Below, in pieces: positions 19,056 through 26,454 of a stretch of DNA of 64,000 bases (its first letter is position 1; every line of letters starts with the position of its first letter). Location: positions 1 to 64,000 of the forward strand of contig NZ_VKCZ01000004.1 of the NCBI RefSeq assembly GCF_009299835.1. Reading direction: 5' to 3'. The translations under genes were made by a program, and so were the position numbers. The notes under the pieces were generated by a model. The model was not told the DNA's origin. It was given only the letters and a program-made list of their open reading frames with translations, and did no database searches. Source of the DNA: Microlunatus speluncae. GTDB taxonomy: Bacteria; Actinomycetota; Actinomycetes; Propionibacteriales; Propionibacteriaceae.

Positions 19056-19677
19056 CCGTTGCGGTCGCGAGCAGAGCCGGCCGGTCCTGGCCGGGCCAGG
19101 CGCCCGTGAGATAGCTGCCGGTTGCCGGCACGTCGACGGCGGCGGGCTGCCGGACCAGCCGGAGCTCGACCCGGTCGCCGCGCAGTACCGTCGAGTCGCC
19201 GTCCGCGGTCGCGGCCGCGAAGCCGCTGAGATCCACCGCCTCGGTGATCCAGCCGCCGCCACCGAGCCGGACGGTCGGCGGCCGGGTGCCGACCCGCCCG
19301 TCGGCCGCGATGAACTGGACCGACTGGCCGACCCCGGTCAGAGTGACGGCGGCCAGCATCGTCGCGAACACCGGGTCGGCGCAGCCGTCGTAGATCCAAC
19401 GGCGCCCGAGCACGCTGTGCTCCATGGTGCAGACCAGCGCCTCCTCGGCGCCGGTGAGCGGAGCGCCGCGATAGCTCAGCGGCACCTGCAGGACGACGTC
19501 GCCGCCGCGGACGAGATGGGTTTCGAGGCCGACCTCGCCCTCCGGGTCGTCGAAGCGGTAGGCGCCGAGGAGCTCGAGGTCACCGGTGTGGCCGCTCGCC
19601 CAGGGCTGGTCCGGCAGCCACCCGGCCAGGGCCTCGAGCTTGGTCGGGACGAGGGACGCCGCGTGAATGAGAGCCAT
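19036..19677 (-). CDS. Maltokinase N-terminal cap-like (CG0192-related) protein
   Basis: The ATG at 19677 gives 213 residues beginning MALIHAASLVPTKLEALAGW, the usual start of actinobacterial Mak_N-cap-like proteins, which are often mislabelled as 1,4-alpha-glucan branching proteins. They resemble the cap domain of maltokinase without the kinase, and their role is not known. A longer in-frame extension upstream overlaps the neighbouring zinc-finger gene and lacks family similarity. It lies 19 bp after the zinc-finger gene, so the two may share a transcript. Confidence 0.75.
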
Positions 19678-19696
19678 CGCCCCAGAATGCCCGGGC

Positions 19697-20062
19697 TCAC
19701 TCGGTGCTGGCGAAGCGGGTCCAGGCCGACTGGCGGGTGACCCCCATCGCAGCACCGATGCGAGCCCAGGATGAGCCGCGCCGGCGCGCCTCGGCCACCC
19801 AACCGGCCAGCGAGTCCTCTACTCGATCCGCGGTCTCGGCCAGCAAGGGCAACCGTGCCAACAGTTGCTCGTCCGGCATGGTCGACCACGCCGGAAGATC
19901 TGGCGACTTCGATCCGTTCGACGGCTGATCGGACGCGATGATCTCCGCGGCCAGTTGGACACAGCCGTCACAGATCAGGCTTCCCGGCCCAGAGACCAGC
20001 TTGGCCACCTCATCTTCGGGCTTCAGGCAGAACGAGCAGCGCAACTTCCGTTGGATGACCAT
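19697..20062 (-). CDS. ClpX-type C4 zinc-finger protein with C-terminal HTH-like helix pair
   Basis: A 121-residue protein. The N-terminal ClpX-type zinc finger has Cys9-x2-Cys12 and Cys31-x2-Cys34 (LRCSFCLKPE, LICDGCVQLA). The C-terminus, AEARRRGSSWARIGAAMGVTRQS, looks like the helix-turn-helix used by several actinobacterial regulators. The AAA+ part of ClpX is absent, so this is not a protease subunit. It is probably a DNA-binding regulator. Two 19-bp palindromes lie immediately upstream of its ATG (20,070-20,110), consistent with autoregulation. Confidence 0.8.
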   Translation of the reverse strand: MVIQRKLRCSFCLKPEDEVAKLVSGPGSLICDGCVQLAAEIIASDQPSNGSKSPDLPAWSTMPDEQLLARLPLLAETADRVEDSLAGWVAEARRRGSSWARIGAAMGVTRQSAWTRFASTE

Positions 20063-20069
20063 GGTCCAG

Positions 20070-20110
20070 TGTCAGTTGCTAACTGACAAAGTGTCAATAC
20101 TGATATGACA
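20070..20110 (-). promoter_or_regulatory. Pair of 19-bp palindromic operators, 22 bp centre to centre
   Basis: TGTCAGTT-GCT-AACTGACA (20,070-20,088) is a perfect 8-3-8 palindrome. TGTCAATA-CTG-ATATGACA (20,092-20,110) has the same 8-3-8 geometry with TGTCA/TGACA conserved at both ends. The centres are 22 bp apart, about two helical turns, so dimers would bind on one face. On the minus strand the second site contains TTGACA, a -35-like element. The ATG of the zinc-finger gene is only eight bases away. Auto-repression is the simplest reading. Confidence 0.75.
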
Positions 20111-20307
20111 ATTCCGAGGGGTTGTTGCGGCCCTTACCGAAAGATGGACGGGGTCGTGTCGAGGCTAGGAAGTTGCCTAGTCACAGACATCAACAACGCC
20201 TACCCCGGACGGATCATCTTCCGGTTCAACGGGGACCAAGGGGACCATCGCCTACTGAGAGGAGGTGATCCGATCTCGGTGGCGCCCGGACCAGCGCCGG
20301 GCGTCGA

Positions 20308-20673
20308 AGCCGCCGAGGTGCACCGCCACCAGGCCGTGATCGTGGAGAACGTGCTTGAGTTCACCGACTGGGTCCTGTTCCCCTGGTGGCTGGACGGCAT
20401 GCGAGCACTCGGATACGACCTCCAGCCGATGATCATCGACGCCGCCGAGCTGGGCGCCGCACAGCATCGCAAGCGGTGGTTCGGAGTCTTCACCCAAGGC
20501 ATCGCCATCGACCTGACCCTGCCCGTCACGCGCCGTCCTACGCGTCGGACATCCTCGACCCGGACCTCGGCTGGCCGGTCACCCGGCGGCTGTACGTCCA
20601 TGATCAAATCGAGTTCATCGCCGAGCAGGACGTGCCGCACCTGGTGGTCGTGCTCGCGGGGAAGCGGCGTTGA
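20308..20673 (+). pseudogene. DNA (cytosine-5) methyltransferase remnant
   Basis: One frame encodes VEAAEVHRHQAVIVENVLEF, with the ENV motif of C5 methyltransferases, through AAELGAAQHRKRWFGVFTQG, a QxRxR-like motif, to IDLTLP near 20,523. The similarity then continues one frame over (APSYASDILDPDLGWPVTRR, IEFIAEQDVPHLVVVLAGK), which fits a one-base deletion at about 20,523. The N-terminal part with the SAM site and the catalytic Pro-Cys motif is missing. The gene is dead. The stretch 20,111-20,307 before it has no recognisable coding content. Confidence 0.75.
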
Positions 20674-20682
20674 TCACGGCGA

Positions 20683-21315
20683 TCACGCGAGATCGTTGAG
20701 CCCGATCTGCACCGCGTTGAAGAGCCGCGGGAATTCCCGCAGCACGGCGAGCTTCGGGTCCGGCACCGGATACAGCCGGGGCAGCACCAGATCGCGCAGC
20801 GGCGCCAGACGTTGATCTTCGAGCACGGCGTCGATGCCGGCCCGGTCGCCGCCGGTGGCCAGGCCGGTCAGTCGCGTCGCCTCGGGTGACAACAGCCGAT
20901 GGGCCTGATCGGCGACCGCGCCGTACAGGGCGGTGGCCTGATTGTCCCGGCGGCGGGCGAACCGCTGCTGGGACCAGCCGCCGGCCTTGGTCTTGCCTTG
21001 GACATAACGGCTGCCGACCTTGGAGATGATCAACTCGGCTCCGGCGAAGACGCCGATCGCGTAGCCGCTGCGGCGGACCAGCAGGGCGCCGATCCGGCGC
21101 TCTGCGGCCACCTGCTCGAGCAGGGCCGGGATCGGTTCGGCCGCGTCGGGCAGCGGCGGGAACGGCACGGTGATCACCGCGACCGCTTCGTCGGCGGCCG
21201 TGATCATCACCTGGTCGCCGTCCCGGACGGCGTGCAATTCGCCGTGTCGACGCCGGAAGCCGTCGATCCAGGCCGGCAGTCGGTCGGCGGCGACGGTCAC
21301 GGTCCTGCTGATCAT
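20683..21315 (-). CDS. acVLRF1-family peptidyl-tRNA hydrolase (actinobacterial Vms1-like release factor)
   Basis: A 210-residue protein of the VLRF1/Vms1/eRF1-like fold. The diagnostic block is RYVQGKTKAGGWSQQRFARR (about 104-123), in which the GGWSQQ turn (112-117) corresponds to the catalytic glutamine loop used to release peptide from tRNA. Family members are thought to cleave peptidyl-tRNA on stalled or split ribosomes. The ATG at 21315 gives the family N-terminus; a longer frame upstream lacks similarity. It stands alone on the minus strand. Confidence 0.8.
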   Translation of the reverse strand: MISRTVTVAADRLPAWIDGFRRRHGELHAVRDGDQVMITAADEAVAVITVPFPPLPDAAEPIPALLEQVAAERRIGALLVRRSGYAIGVFAGAELIISKVGSRYVQGKTKAGGWSQQRFARRRDNQATALYGAVADQAHRLLSPEATRLTGLATGGDRAGIDAVLEDQRLAPLRDLVLPRLYPVPDPKLAVLREFPRLFNAVQIGLNDLA

Positions 21316-21618
21316 GGAGCGATTCTCTCCGACGGGGCGACATGGCGCAGACATGGACAAACCCGCGAGCTTTCGTCTCCTCCGACTCAGTGGGTCGGGC
21401 TCAACGGCCGGGCGGACAAGCTCCGGCACTCGCGGGTTCGGGTGTTGGCTTTGGATTAGCCGGTCGACGACCGACCAGTTTCCAGACCGGTCAGCGACTA
21501 GCTGGCCGCCACCTCACATGTCCCAAAGCAATTCATTCTTTGGACCACCTCCTTTCACGTGTTCCACCACCGTAGGCCGCCGGATCAAACCCGTCAACGG
21601 ATTTCGGGGTGAGCACAA
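21316..21618. other. Intergenic stretch with a long-range hairpin and a 12-codon frame
   Basis: No conventional gene. A perfect 10-base inverted repeat AACCCGCGAG/CTCGCGGGTT lies at 21,360-21,369 and 21,429-21,438, with a smaller CTT/AAG pairing inside it. A second dyad region around GACCGGTC lies at about 21,460-21,500. A short frame with an exceptional ribosome site is annotated separately at 21,498-21,536. On the minus strand the order is short frame, dyad region, long hairpin, then the acVLRF1 gene. Confidence 0.6.
21498..21536 (-). CDS. Possible 12-residue peptide (leader) behind an extended Shine-Dalgarno sequence
   Basis: Reading leftwards, AAAGGAGGTGGTCCA (21,555-21,541) is followed by ATG at 21,536 and a frame encoding MNCFGTCEVAAS and a TAG. 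The sequence ahead of it could pair with nearly the whole 3' end of 16S rRNA (its plus-strand image TGGACCACCTCCTTTC differs from TGGATCACCTCCTTTC at one base). SD to ATG spacing is about 10. The peptide has two Cys. It could be a leader peptide for something downstream or a translated small protein. Function unknown. Confidence 0.45.
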   Translation of the reverse strand: MNCFGTCEVAAS

Positions 21619-22428
21619 TCAGGCCAAGATCACGTCCGGCCCGGCCTTGCGGATGGTGGCGACGATCTCGGGGTCGACCTCGGAATCGGTCAGCACGGCG
21701 TCGACCTCGTCCAGCCGGCAGATCCGGCAGAAGCCGACCTCGCCGAGCTTGCTCGAGTCCGCCACCACGATGGTGCGCTTGGCCTGCTGCATCATCACCC
21801 GGTTGATCGCGGCCTCGGCGTCGTCGTTCGTGGTCAGGCCCGCGACCGGGTCGAGCCCCATCACGCCGAGGAAGCACAGGTCCGGGGTGAGCTGTTTCAG
21901 CGTGTCGCTGGCGATCGCACCGACCAGCTCGTAGCTCTGCGGCCGGGCCACGCCGCCGCAGACGACGATCTTGATGAACGGGCGGACGGTCAGCTCGGCG
22001 GCGATGTTGAGCGCGTTGGTCACCACGGTGATGCCGTGCTGCGGCGTCCGGCCGTCGATCGCGTCCCGCAACTGGGGCGCCCGGGGCAGCGCGCGGGCCA
22101 CCTCGACGGTCGTCGTGCCGCCGTTCAGGGCAACCGTGCAGCCCGGCCAGAGCAGGCCGACCGCGTACTCCGCGATCCGCGCCTTGGCGTCGCCGCGGGC
22201 GGTCGTCTTGTAGCGCAGCGGCAGGTCGTAGCTGGTGCTGTTCGGGACGGCGCCGCCGTGGGTGCGGGCGAGCAGTTGCTGCTCGGCCAGGTGGTCGAGG
22301 TCGCGGCGGATGGTCGCCGCGGACACACCGAAATGGGCCGCCGCCTCTTCGACCTCGAGCTGGCCCGCCGCGACCAGCCGTTCGAGCAGCGCCGGCAAGC
22401 GCTCGGCTCGGGTGACTGCACCTTTCAT
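21619..22428 (-). CDS. DeoR/GlpR-family transcriptional regulator of the amino-sugar operon
   Basis: A 269-residue regulator. The N-terminal winged HTH (about 6-60) includes the DeoR signature VEEAAAHFGVSAATIRRDL and a wing with RTHGGAV. The C-terminal DeoRC domain binds a sugar phosphate, with the typical VALNGGTTTVEVARAL and VVADSSKLG motifs. The ATG at 22428 is used because MKGAVTRAERL matches the family start. It is divergent from the SIS-ROK-NagA-aldolase operon and most likely represses it until an amino-sugar phosphate accumulates (AgaR-like role, inferred). Confidence 0.92.
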   Translation of the reverse strand: MKGAVTRAERLPALLERLVAAGQLEVEEAAAHFGVSAATIRRDLDHLAEQQLLARTHGGAVPNSTSYDLPLRYKTTARGDAKARIAEYAVGLLWPGCTVALNGGTTTVEVARALPRAPQLRDAIDGRTPQHGITVVTNALNIAAELTVRPFIKIVVCGGVARPQSYELVGAIASDTLKQLTPDLCFLGVMGLDPVAGLTTNDDAEAAINRVMMQQAKRTIVVADSSKLGEVGFCRICRLDEVDAVLTDSEVDPEIVATIRKAGPDVILA

Positions 22429-22443
22429 GGTGATCTGGATGAT

Positions 22444-22475
22444 ATGTTCAGATCTGCATGTTTGGGAACAAAACA
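22444..22475. promoter_or_regulatory. Likely DeoR operator region between repressor and operon
   Basis: The 74-bp divergent gap contains a direct repeat ATGTTCAG (22,444-22,451) and ATGTTTGG (22,458-22,465), 14 bp apart, and the dyad TGTTTGGGAACA (22,459-22,470). DeoR-family proteins often bind direct repeats with TGTT cores. The assignment rests on position and pattern only. Confidence 0.45.
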
Positions 22476-22502
22476 CGCACTTTCACAAGGATGATGTTGC
22501 GC

Positions 22503-23393
22503 ATGAGTCTTCACGTAGAAGCCGAGATCGCCTCCCAGCCGGAGTGCTGGTCCACCGCCGTCGCCGGCGCCGCCCGAGTGGCCGACCGCCTGCCCCGCCC
22601 GGGCGAGCGGGTCGCCTTCGTCGGCTGCGGGACCTCCTGGTTCGTGGCCCAGATCGTGGCCCACTGGCGGGAGTCCCGCGGGCTCGGCGAGAGCGATGCG
22701 TACACGGCCAGCGAGGTGCTGGACCGCCGCTATGACCGGGTGGTCGCGCTGACCCGGTCCGGCACCACGACCGAGGTGCTCGAGGTGCTGACCCGGCTCC
22801 GCGGCCGGGTGCCGACGGTAGCGGTCACCGGCGACCTGAGCACCCCGGTGGTCGATCTGGCCGACGAGGTGGTGGATCTGTCGTTCGCCGACGAGAAGTC
22901 GGTGGTGCAGACCCGGTTCGCCACCAGCACGCTGGCACTGTTCCGCTCGATCCTCGGTGATGATCTTGCTCCGTTGATCGAGGCGGCCGGCCGGGCGGTC
23001 ACCGCACCACTGCCGGAGGGCCTGCCCGAGGTCGAGCAGATCACCTTCCTCGGCCGCGACTGGTCGATCGGGATCGCGCACGAGGCGGCGCTGAAGTTCC
23101 GCGAGACGTCGGCCAGCTGGGCGGAGTCGTACCCGGCCATGGACTACCGGCACGGCCCGATCTCGATCGCCAGCCCAGGTCGCGCGGTCTGGATGTTCGG
23201 CCAGGCCCCGGACGGGCTGGCCGGCGACGTCGGCGCGACCGGCGCCACCTTCGTCGATCATGATCATGACCCGATGGTCGACCTGATCCTGGCCCAGCGG
23301 GTTGCCGTGGCCCGCGCCGTGTCACTCGGCGTGAACCCGGATCAGCCGCGGCACCTGTCCCGCTCCGTCATCCTCGAGGGCTCCGAAGCCTGA
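22503..23393 (+). CDS. SIS-domain sugar-phosphate isomerase/deaminase (AgaS-like)
   Basis: A 296-residue protein with two SIS domains: FVGCGTSWFVAQIVAHW (about 31-47) with TRSGTTTEVLEVL, and FLGRDWSIGIAHEAALKFRE with the following E-x-Y-x-x-M-D-Y-R-H-G-P core. This matches the isomerase half of GlmS and AgaS. AgaS-type enzymes convert an amino-sugar 6-phosphate to a keto-sugar phosphate. The ATG at 22503 is preferred; in-frame starts at 22491 and 22458 are possible. First gene of a four-gene operon with overlapping ends. Confidence 0.85.
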   Translation: MSLHVEAEIASQPECWSTAVAGAARVADRLPRPGERVAFVGCGTSWFVAQIVAHWRESRGLGESDAYTASEVLDRRYDRVVALTRSGTTTEVLEVLTRLRGRVPTVAVTGDLSTPVVDLADEVVDLSFADEKSVVQTRFATSTLALFRSILGDDLAPLIEAAGRAVTAPLPEGLPEVEQITFLGRDWSIGIAHEAALKFRETSASWAESYPAMDYRHGPISIASPGRAVWMFGQAPDGLAGDVGATGATFVDHDHDPMVDLILAQRVAVARAVSLGVNPDQPRHLSRSVILEGSEA

Positions 23394-24322
23394 TGTCCGG
23401 CACCGCGCCCGAGTGCATCGTCGCGGTCGATCTGGGCGGCACCCTGACCAAGATCGGGTACGTCAGCGAGGACGGCTCGGCCACGTCCGTGCGCCGGCTG
23501 GAGACCGACCGGTCGGGCGGCCAGGAGGGTCTGGCCGACTGGCTGGCGGACCGGATCGCCGAGGCCGTCGCGGCCGCACCCGGCCCGTGCCGCGGCTTCG
23601 GCATCGTCGTGCCGGGGATCATCGATCCGGCCACCGGCACCGTGCTGTCGGCGCCCAACGTCGGCTGGACCAAGATGCCGATCCGGGACCGGCTGCATGA
23701 TCGCACCGGGCTGTCCGGGACGGTCGGTCACGACGTCCGGGCCGGTGGCCTGGCCGAGTGGCGACTCGGCTGCCCGGACGCGCGCAACGTCTTGTTCCTG
23801 CCGATCGGCACCGGCATCGCCGCGGCCCTGATCGTCGACGGCCGGCTGTTGGTGGCCGACGGCTATGCCGGCGAGGTCGGCCACACCCGGGTCCGGGCCG
23901 CCGGCGAGACCCTCTGCGCCTGCGGTCAGCTCGGGTGCCTGGAGTCGGTTGCCTCGGCCGCCGGGGTGGCGCGTTCCTATGCCGCGGCGCGGGGCACCAC
24001 GGTCGGCCCCAATCCCGACGCCCGGGCGGTCGCCGAGGCGGCCCGGGCCGGCGACGCCTACGCCCTGGCGTCGTTCGCGCTGGCCACCGAGGCGCTGACC
24101 GAGTCGCTGCTGCTGTGCACCACCCTGCTCGGCCCTGAGGTGATCATCATCGGCGGCGGACTGTCCGGCGCCGCCGACCTGTTCGTCCCCGAGATCGGCC
24201 GCCGGATCGCCGCCACCGCGACCTTCCAGCGGGTGCCGGAGCTGCGCCTGGCCACCCTCGGCGCCGACGCCGGCCTGATCGGTGCCGGCCTGATCGCCTG
24301 GGAAGGCCTTGATCATGAGTGA
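23393..24322 (+). CDS. ROK-family sugar kinase
   Basis: A 309-residue kinase. The phosphate-binding motif VDLGGTLTK (12-20), the ROK zinc motif CACGQLGCLES, and GGGLSGAAD near the C-terminus mark it as a ROK kinase rather than a repressor; there is no N-terminal HTH. Its ATG overlaps the preceding stop codon. By context it phosphorylates an N-acetylated hexosamine, giving the 6-phosphate that the next enzyme deacetylates. The exact sugar (GlcNAc, GalNAc or ManNAc) cannot be read from sequence. Confidence 0.88.
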   Translation: MSGTAPECIVAVDLGGTLTKIGYVSEDGSATSVRRLETDRSGGQEGLADWLADRIAEAVAAAPGPCRGFGIVVPGIIDPATGTVLSAPNVGWTKMPIRDRLHDRTGLSGTVGHDVRAGGLAEWRLGCPDARNVLFLPIGTGIAAALIVDGRLLVADGYAGEVGHTRVRAAGETLCACGQLGCLESVASAAGVARSYAAARGTTVGPNPDARAVAEAARAGDAYALASFALATEALTESLLLCTTLLGPEVIIIGGGLSGAADLFVPEIGRRIAATATFQRVPELRLATLGADAGLIGAGLIAWEGLDHE

Positions 24323-25454
24323 GACGGTGTTGCGGTGTGAGCGGGTGGTGACGCCGGAGGGGGTACGGGAGGACGCGCTGCTGCGGATCGCCGACGGGAT
24401 GATCACCGAGGTCGGGCCCGCCGGCGCCGGCGTCGGGGAGCCGATCGAGGGCTGGGTGCTGCCGGGCTACGTCGACACCCACGTGCACGGCGGTGGCGGC
24501 GGCGACTACCCGACCACCGATCCGGACGAGGCCCTGCTGGCCCGGGAGTTTCACGCCCGGCACGGCACCACGACCAGCCTCGCCAGCCTGGTCAGCGCCG
24601 AGCCGGACCGGCTGGTGGCGCAGATCGAGACCCTGGTGCCGCTGGTGCGGCGCGGGGTGTTCGCCGGCATCCACCTGGAGGGCCCGTTCCTGTCCGCGGC
24701 CAAGTGCGGCGCCCATGATCCGGCGCTGCTCCGGCCGCCCGCGCCCGAGTTACTGGATCGGTTGCTCGCAGCCGGCGACGGGCAGATCTCCATGATCACC
24801 ATCGCGCCGGAACTCGATCATGGTCTGGCCGCGATCGACCGGTTGACCAAGGGCGGGATCCGGGTCGCGTTCGGTCACAGCGATGCGGACGAACGGCAGG
24901 CCGACGAGGCGATCGACGCCGGGGCCGAGGTGGCGACGCACCTGTTCAACGCGATGCGCTCGATCCACCATCGTGAGCCAGGCCCGGTCCCGCGGCTGCT
25001 CACCCGGGATTCGATCATGGTCGAGCTGATCTGCGACGGCATCCATCTGCACCCGGACGTGATCATGATGGCGATCGCCGCCGCCGGGCCGGATCGGGTG
25101 GCGTTGATCACCGACGCGATGAACGCGGCCGGGCTGGCCGACGGCTCCTATCGGCTCGGCGACTTGGACGTCGTCGTGCGACAGGGCGCGGTGCACCTGG
25201 TCGGTGCCGACGGAGCGGTCGGCTCAATCGCCGGCTCGACGCTGACCATGGCCGACGCGGTCGCGTACGTGGTCGGCCTCGGGGTCTCGATCCCGGAGGC
25301 CGCCCGGATGGCCGCGACCACGCCGGCCCGCCGGCACGGCCTGGACCGGGTCGGCGAGCTCGCCGCCGGCCGCGCCGCCGATCTCTGTGTCGTTGATGAT
25401 CTTGGCCGGCTGCAGCGGGTGCTGCGGGCCGGCGCCTGGATGGAGACCCGATGA
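24315..25454 (+). CDS. nagA: N-acetylhexosamine-6-phosphate deacetylase (NagA/AgaA type)
   Basis: A 379-residue amidohydrolase. The metal-binding motif is DTHVHGGGG (His56, His58), followed by GIHLEGPFLS, FGHSDAD, ATHLFNAM and the catalytic Asp in LITDAMNAAG. It removes acetate from an N-acetylhexosamine 6-phosphate. The ATG at 24315 overlaps the kinase stop by eight bases; an alternative TTG at 24309 is less likely. In this operon it stands between the kinase and the isomerase/aldolase steps. Confidence 0.92.
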   Translation: MSETVLRCERVVTPEGVREDALLRIADGMITEVGPAGAGVGEPIEGWVLPGYVDTHVHGGGGGDYPTTDPDEALLAREFHARHGTTTSLASLVSAEPDRLVAQIETLVPLVRRGVFAGIHLEGPFLSAAKCGAHDPALLRPPAPELLDRLLAAGDGQISMITIAPELDHGLAAIDRLTKGGIRVAFGHSDADERQADEAIDAGAEVATHLFNAMRSIHHREPGPVPRLLTRDSIMVELICDGIHLHPDVIMMAIAAAGPDRVALITDAMNAAGLADGSYRLGDLDVVVRQGAVHLVGADGAVGSIAGSTLTMADAVAYVVGLGVSIPEAARMAATTPARRHGLDRVGELAAGRAADLCVVDDLGRLQRVLRAGAWMETR

Positions 25455-26284
25455 CCCTGGCCACCCTGACCGACGTGCTGCACACCGCGACCGAACAGAA
25501 GCGGGCGGTGGGCGCGTTCAACGTGTTCAGCATCGAGCACGCCGAGGCCCTGGTCGCCGGCGCCGAGCAGGCCGACCGCGACGTCGTGCTGCAGGTCTCG
25601 CAGAACGCGGTGCGCTATCACCGGGCCTTGCGGCCGATCGGCCTGGCCACGCTGGCGATCGCCGAGGCCGCGTCGGTCCGCGCGGTGGTGCATCTCGATC
25701 ACGCCACCGAGCGGGAGCTGGTCGACCAGGCGGTCGCGCTCGGCTTCACCTCGGTCATGTTCGATGCCTCCGCGCTGCCGTACGAGAGCAATGTCGGTGA
25801 GACCGCCGCGGTGGTGGCGCAGTGCCGGGCCCGGGGGATCTCGGTCGAGGCCGAGCTCGGCGAGGTCGGCGGCAAGGACGGTGTGCACGCGCCGGGGGCC
25901 CGGACCCGGCCCGACGAGGCGGTCCGGTTCGTCGCCGAGACTGGGATCGACGCCCTCGCCGTCGCCGTCGGTTCCTCGCACGCGATGACCGCGCGGACCG
26001 CCCGGCTGGATCTGGACCTGATCGCCGAACTGGCCGCCGCGGTGCCCGTACCGCTGGTGCTGCACGGCTCGTCCGGCGTGCCCGACGACGAGATCGTCCG
26101 CGCGGTCGCGGCCGGCATGTCCAAGATCAACATCGCGACGCACCTGAACTCCGTCTTCACCGGCACGGTCCGAGAGTTGTTGGACGGCGACCCGAAGTTG
26201 GTGGACAGCCGGAAATACCTCGGCCCGGCCCGGGACGCCGTCGCGGTGGAGGTCGCCCGTCTGCTGGGCCTGCTAGCGTCCTGA
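25451..26284 (+). CDS. Class II (zinc) ketose-bisphosphate aldolase, KbaY/GatY-Fba type
   Basis: A 277-residue class II aldolase. Zinc ligands and active-site motifs are recognisable: VVHLDHATE, VEAELGEVGGKDG, PLVLHGSSGVPDDE and KINIATHLN. In this setting tagatose-1,6-bisphosphate is the attractive substrate, as in galactosamine catabolism, but fructose-1,6-bisphosphate cannot be excluded. The ATG overlaps the nagA stop (ATGA). No tagatose-6-phosphate kinase or transporter is in the operon. A small GC-rich hairpin (26,286-26,300) directly follows the stop codon. Confidence 0.88.
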   Translation: MTLATLTDVLHTATEQKRAVGAFNVFSIEHAEALVAGAEQADRDVVLQVSQNAVRYHRALRPIGLATLAIAEAASVRAVVHLDHATERELVDQAVALGFTSVMFDASALPYESNVGETAAVVAQCRARGISVEAELGEVGGKDGVHAPGARTRPDEAVRFVAETGIDALAVAVGSSHAMTARTARLDLDLIAELAAAVPVPLVLHGSSGVPDDEIVRAVAAGMSKINIATHLNSVFTGTVRELLDGDPKLVDSRKYLGPARDAVAVEVARLLGLLAS

Positions 26285-26326
26285 CCCTGGCGTCGCCAGG
26301 TCTGGATCGGAACTGAATCTCATGTT

Positions 26327-26344
26327 CTAGTGTTACGGCACTAG
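26327..26344. promoter_or_regulatory. Perfect dyad upstream of the DtxR-family gene
   Basis: CTAGTG-TTACGG-CACTAG is a perfect six-base dyad around a six-base spacer, in the 170-bp gap before the DtxR-family gene. It could be an operator for that regulator; it does not match the classical iron-box consensus closely. Nothing else in the gap is recognisable. Confidence 0.4.
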
Positions 26345-26454
26345 TCTTGCGTTCACGATCCGTGTGGCCGGGCGTCGCCGCATTGTGGCAGGTCGGCCCG
26401 TAAGTGCCGCCGGTCGTGATCCGGACAACAGTTTGATCAGGGAGAATGGGCACC

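Noticed and set aside
21541..21556. End of a 16S rRNA gene on the plus strand, suggested by TGGACCACCTCCTTTC
   Set aside because: The similarity covers only about 16 bases; the preceding sequence is not rRNA. The minus-strand reading as an extended ribosome binding site is more sensible.
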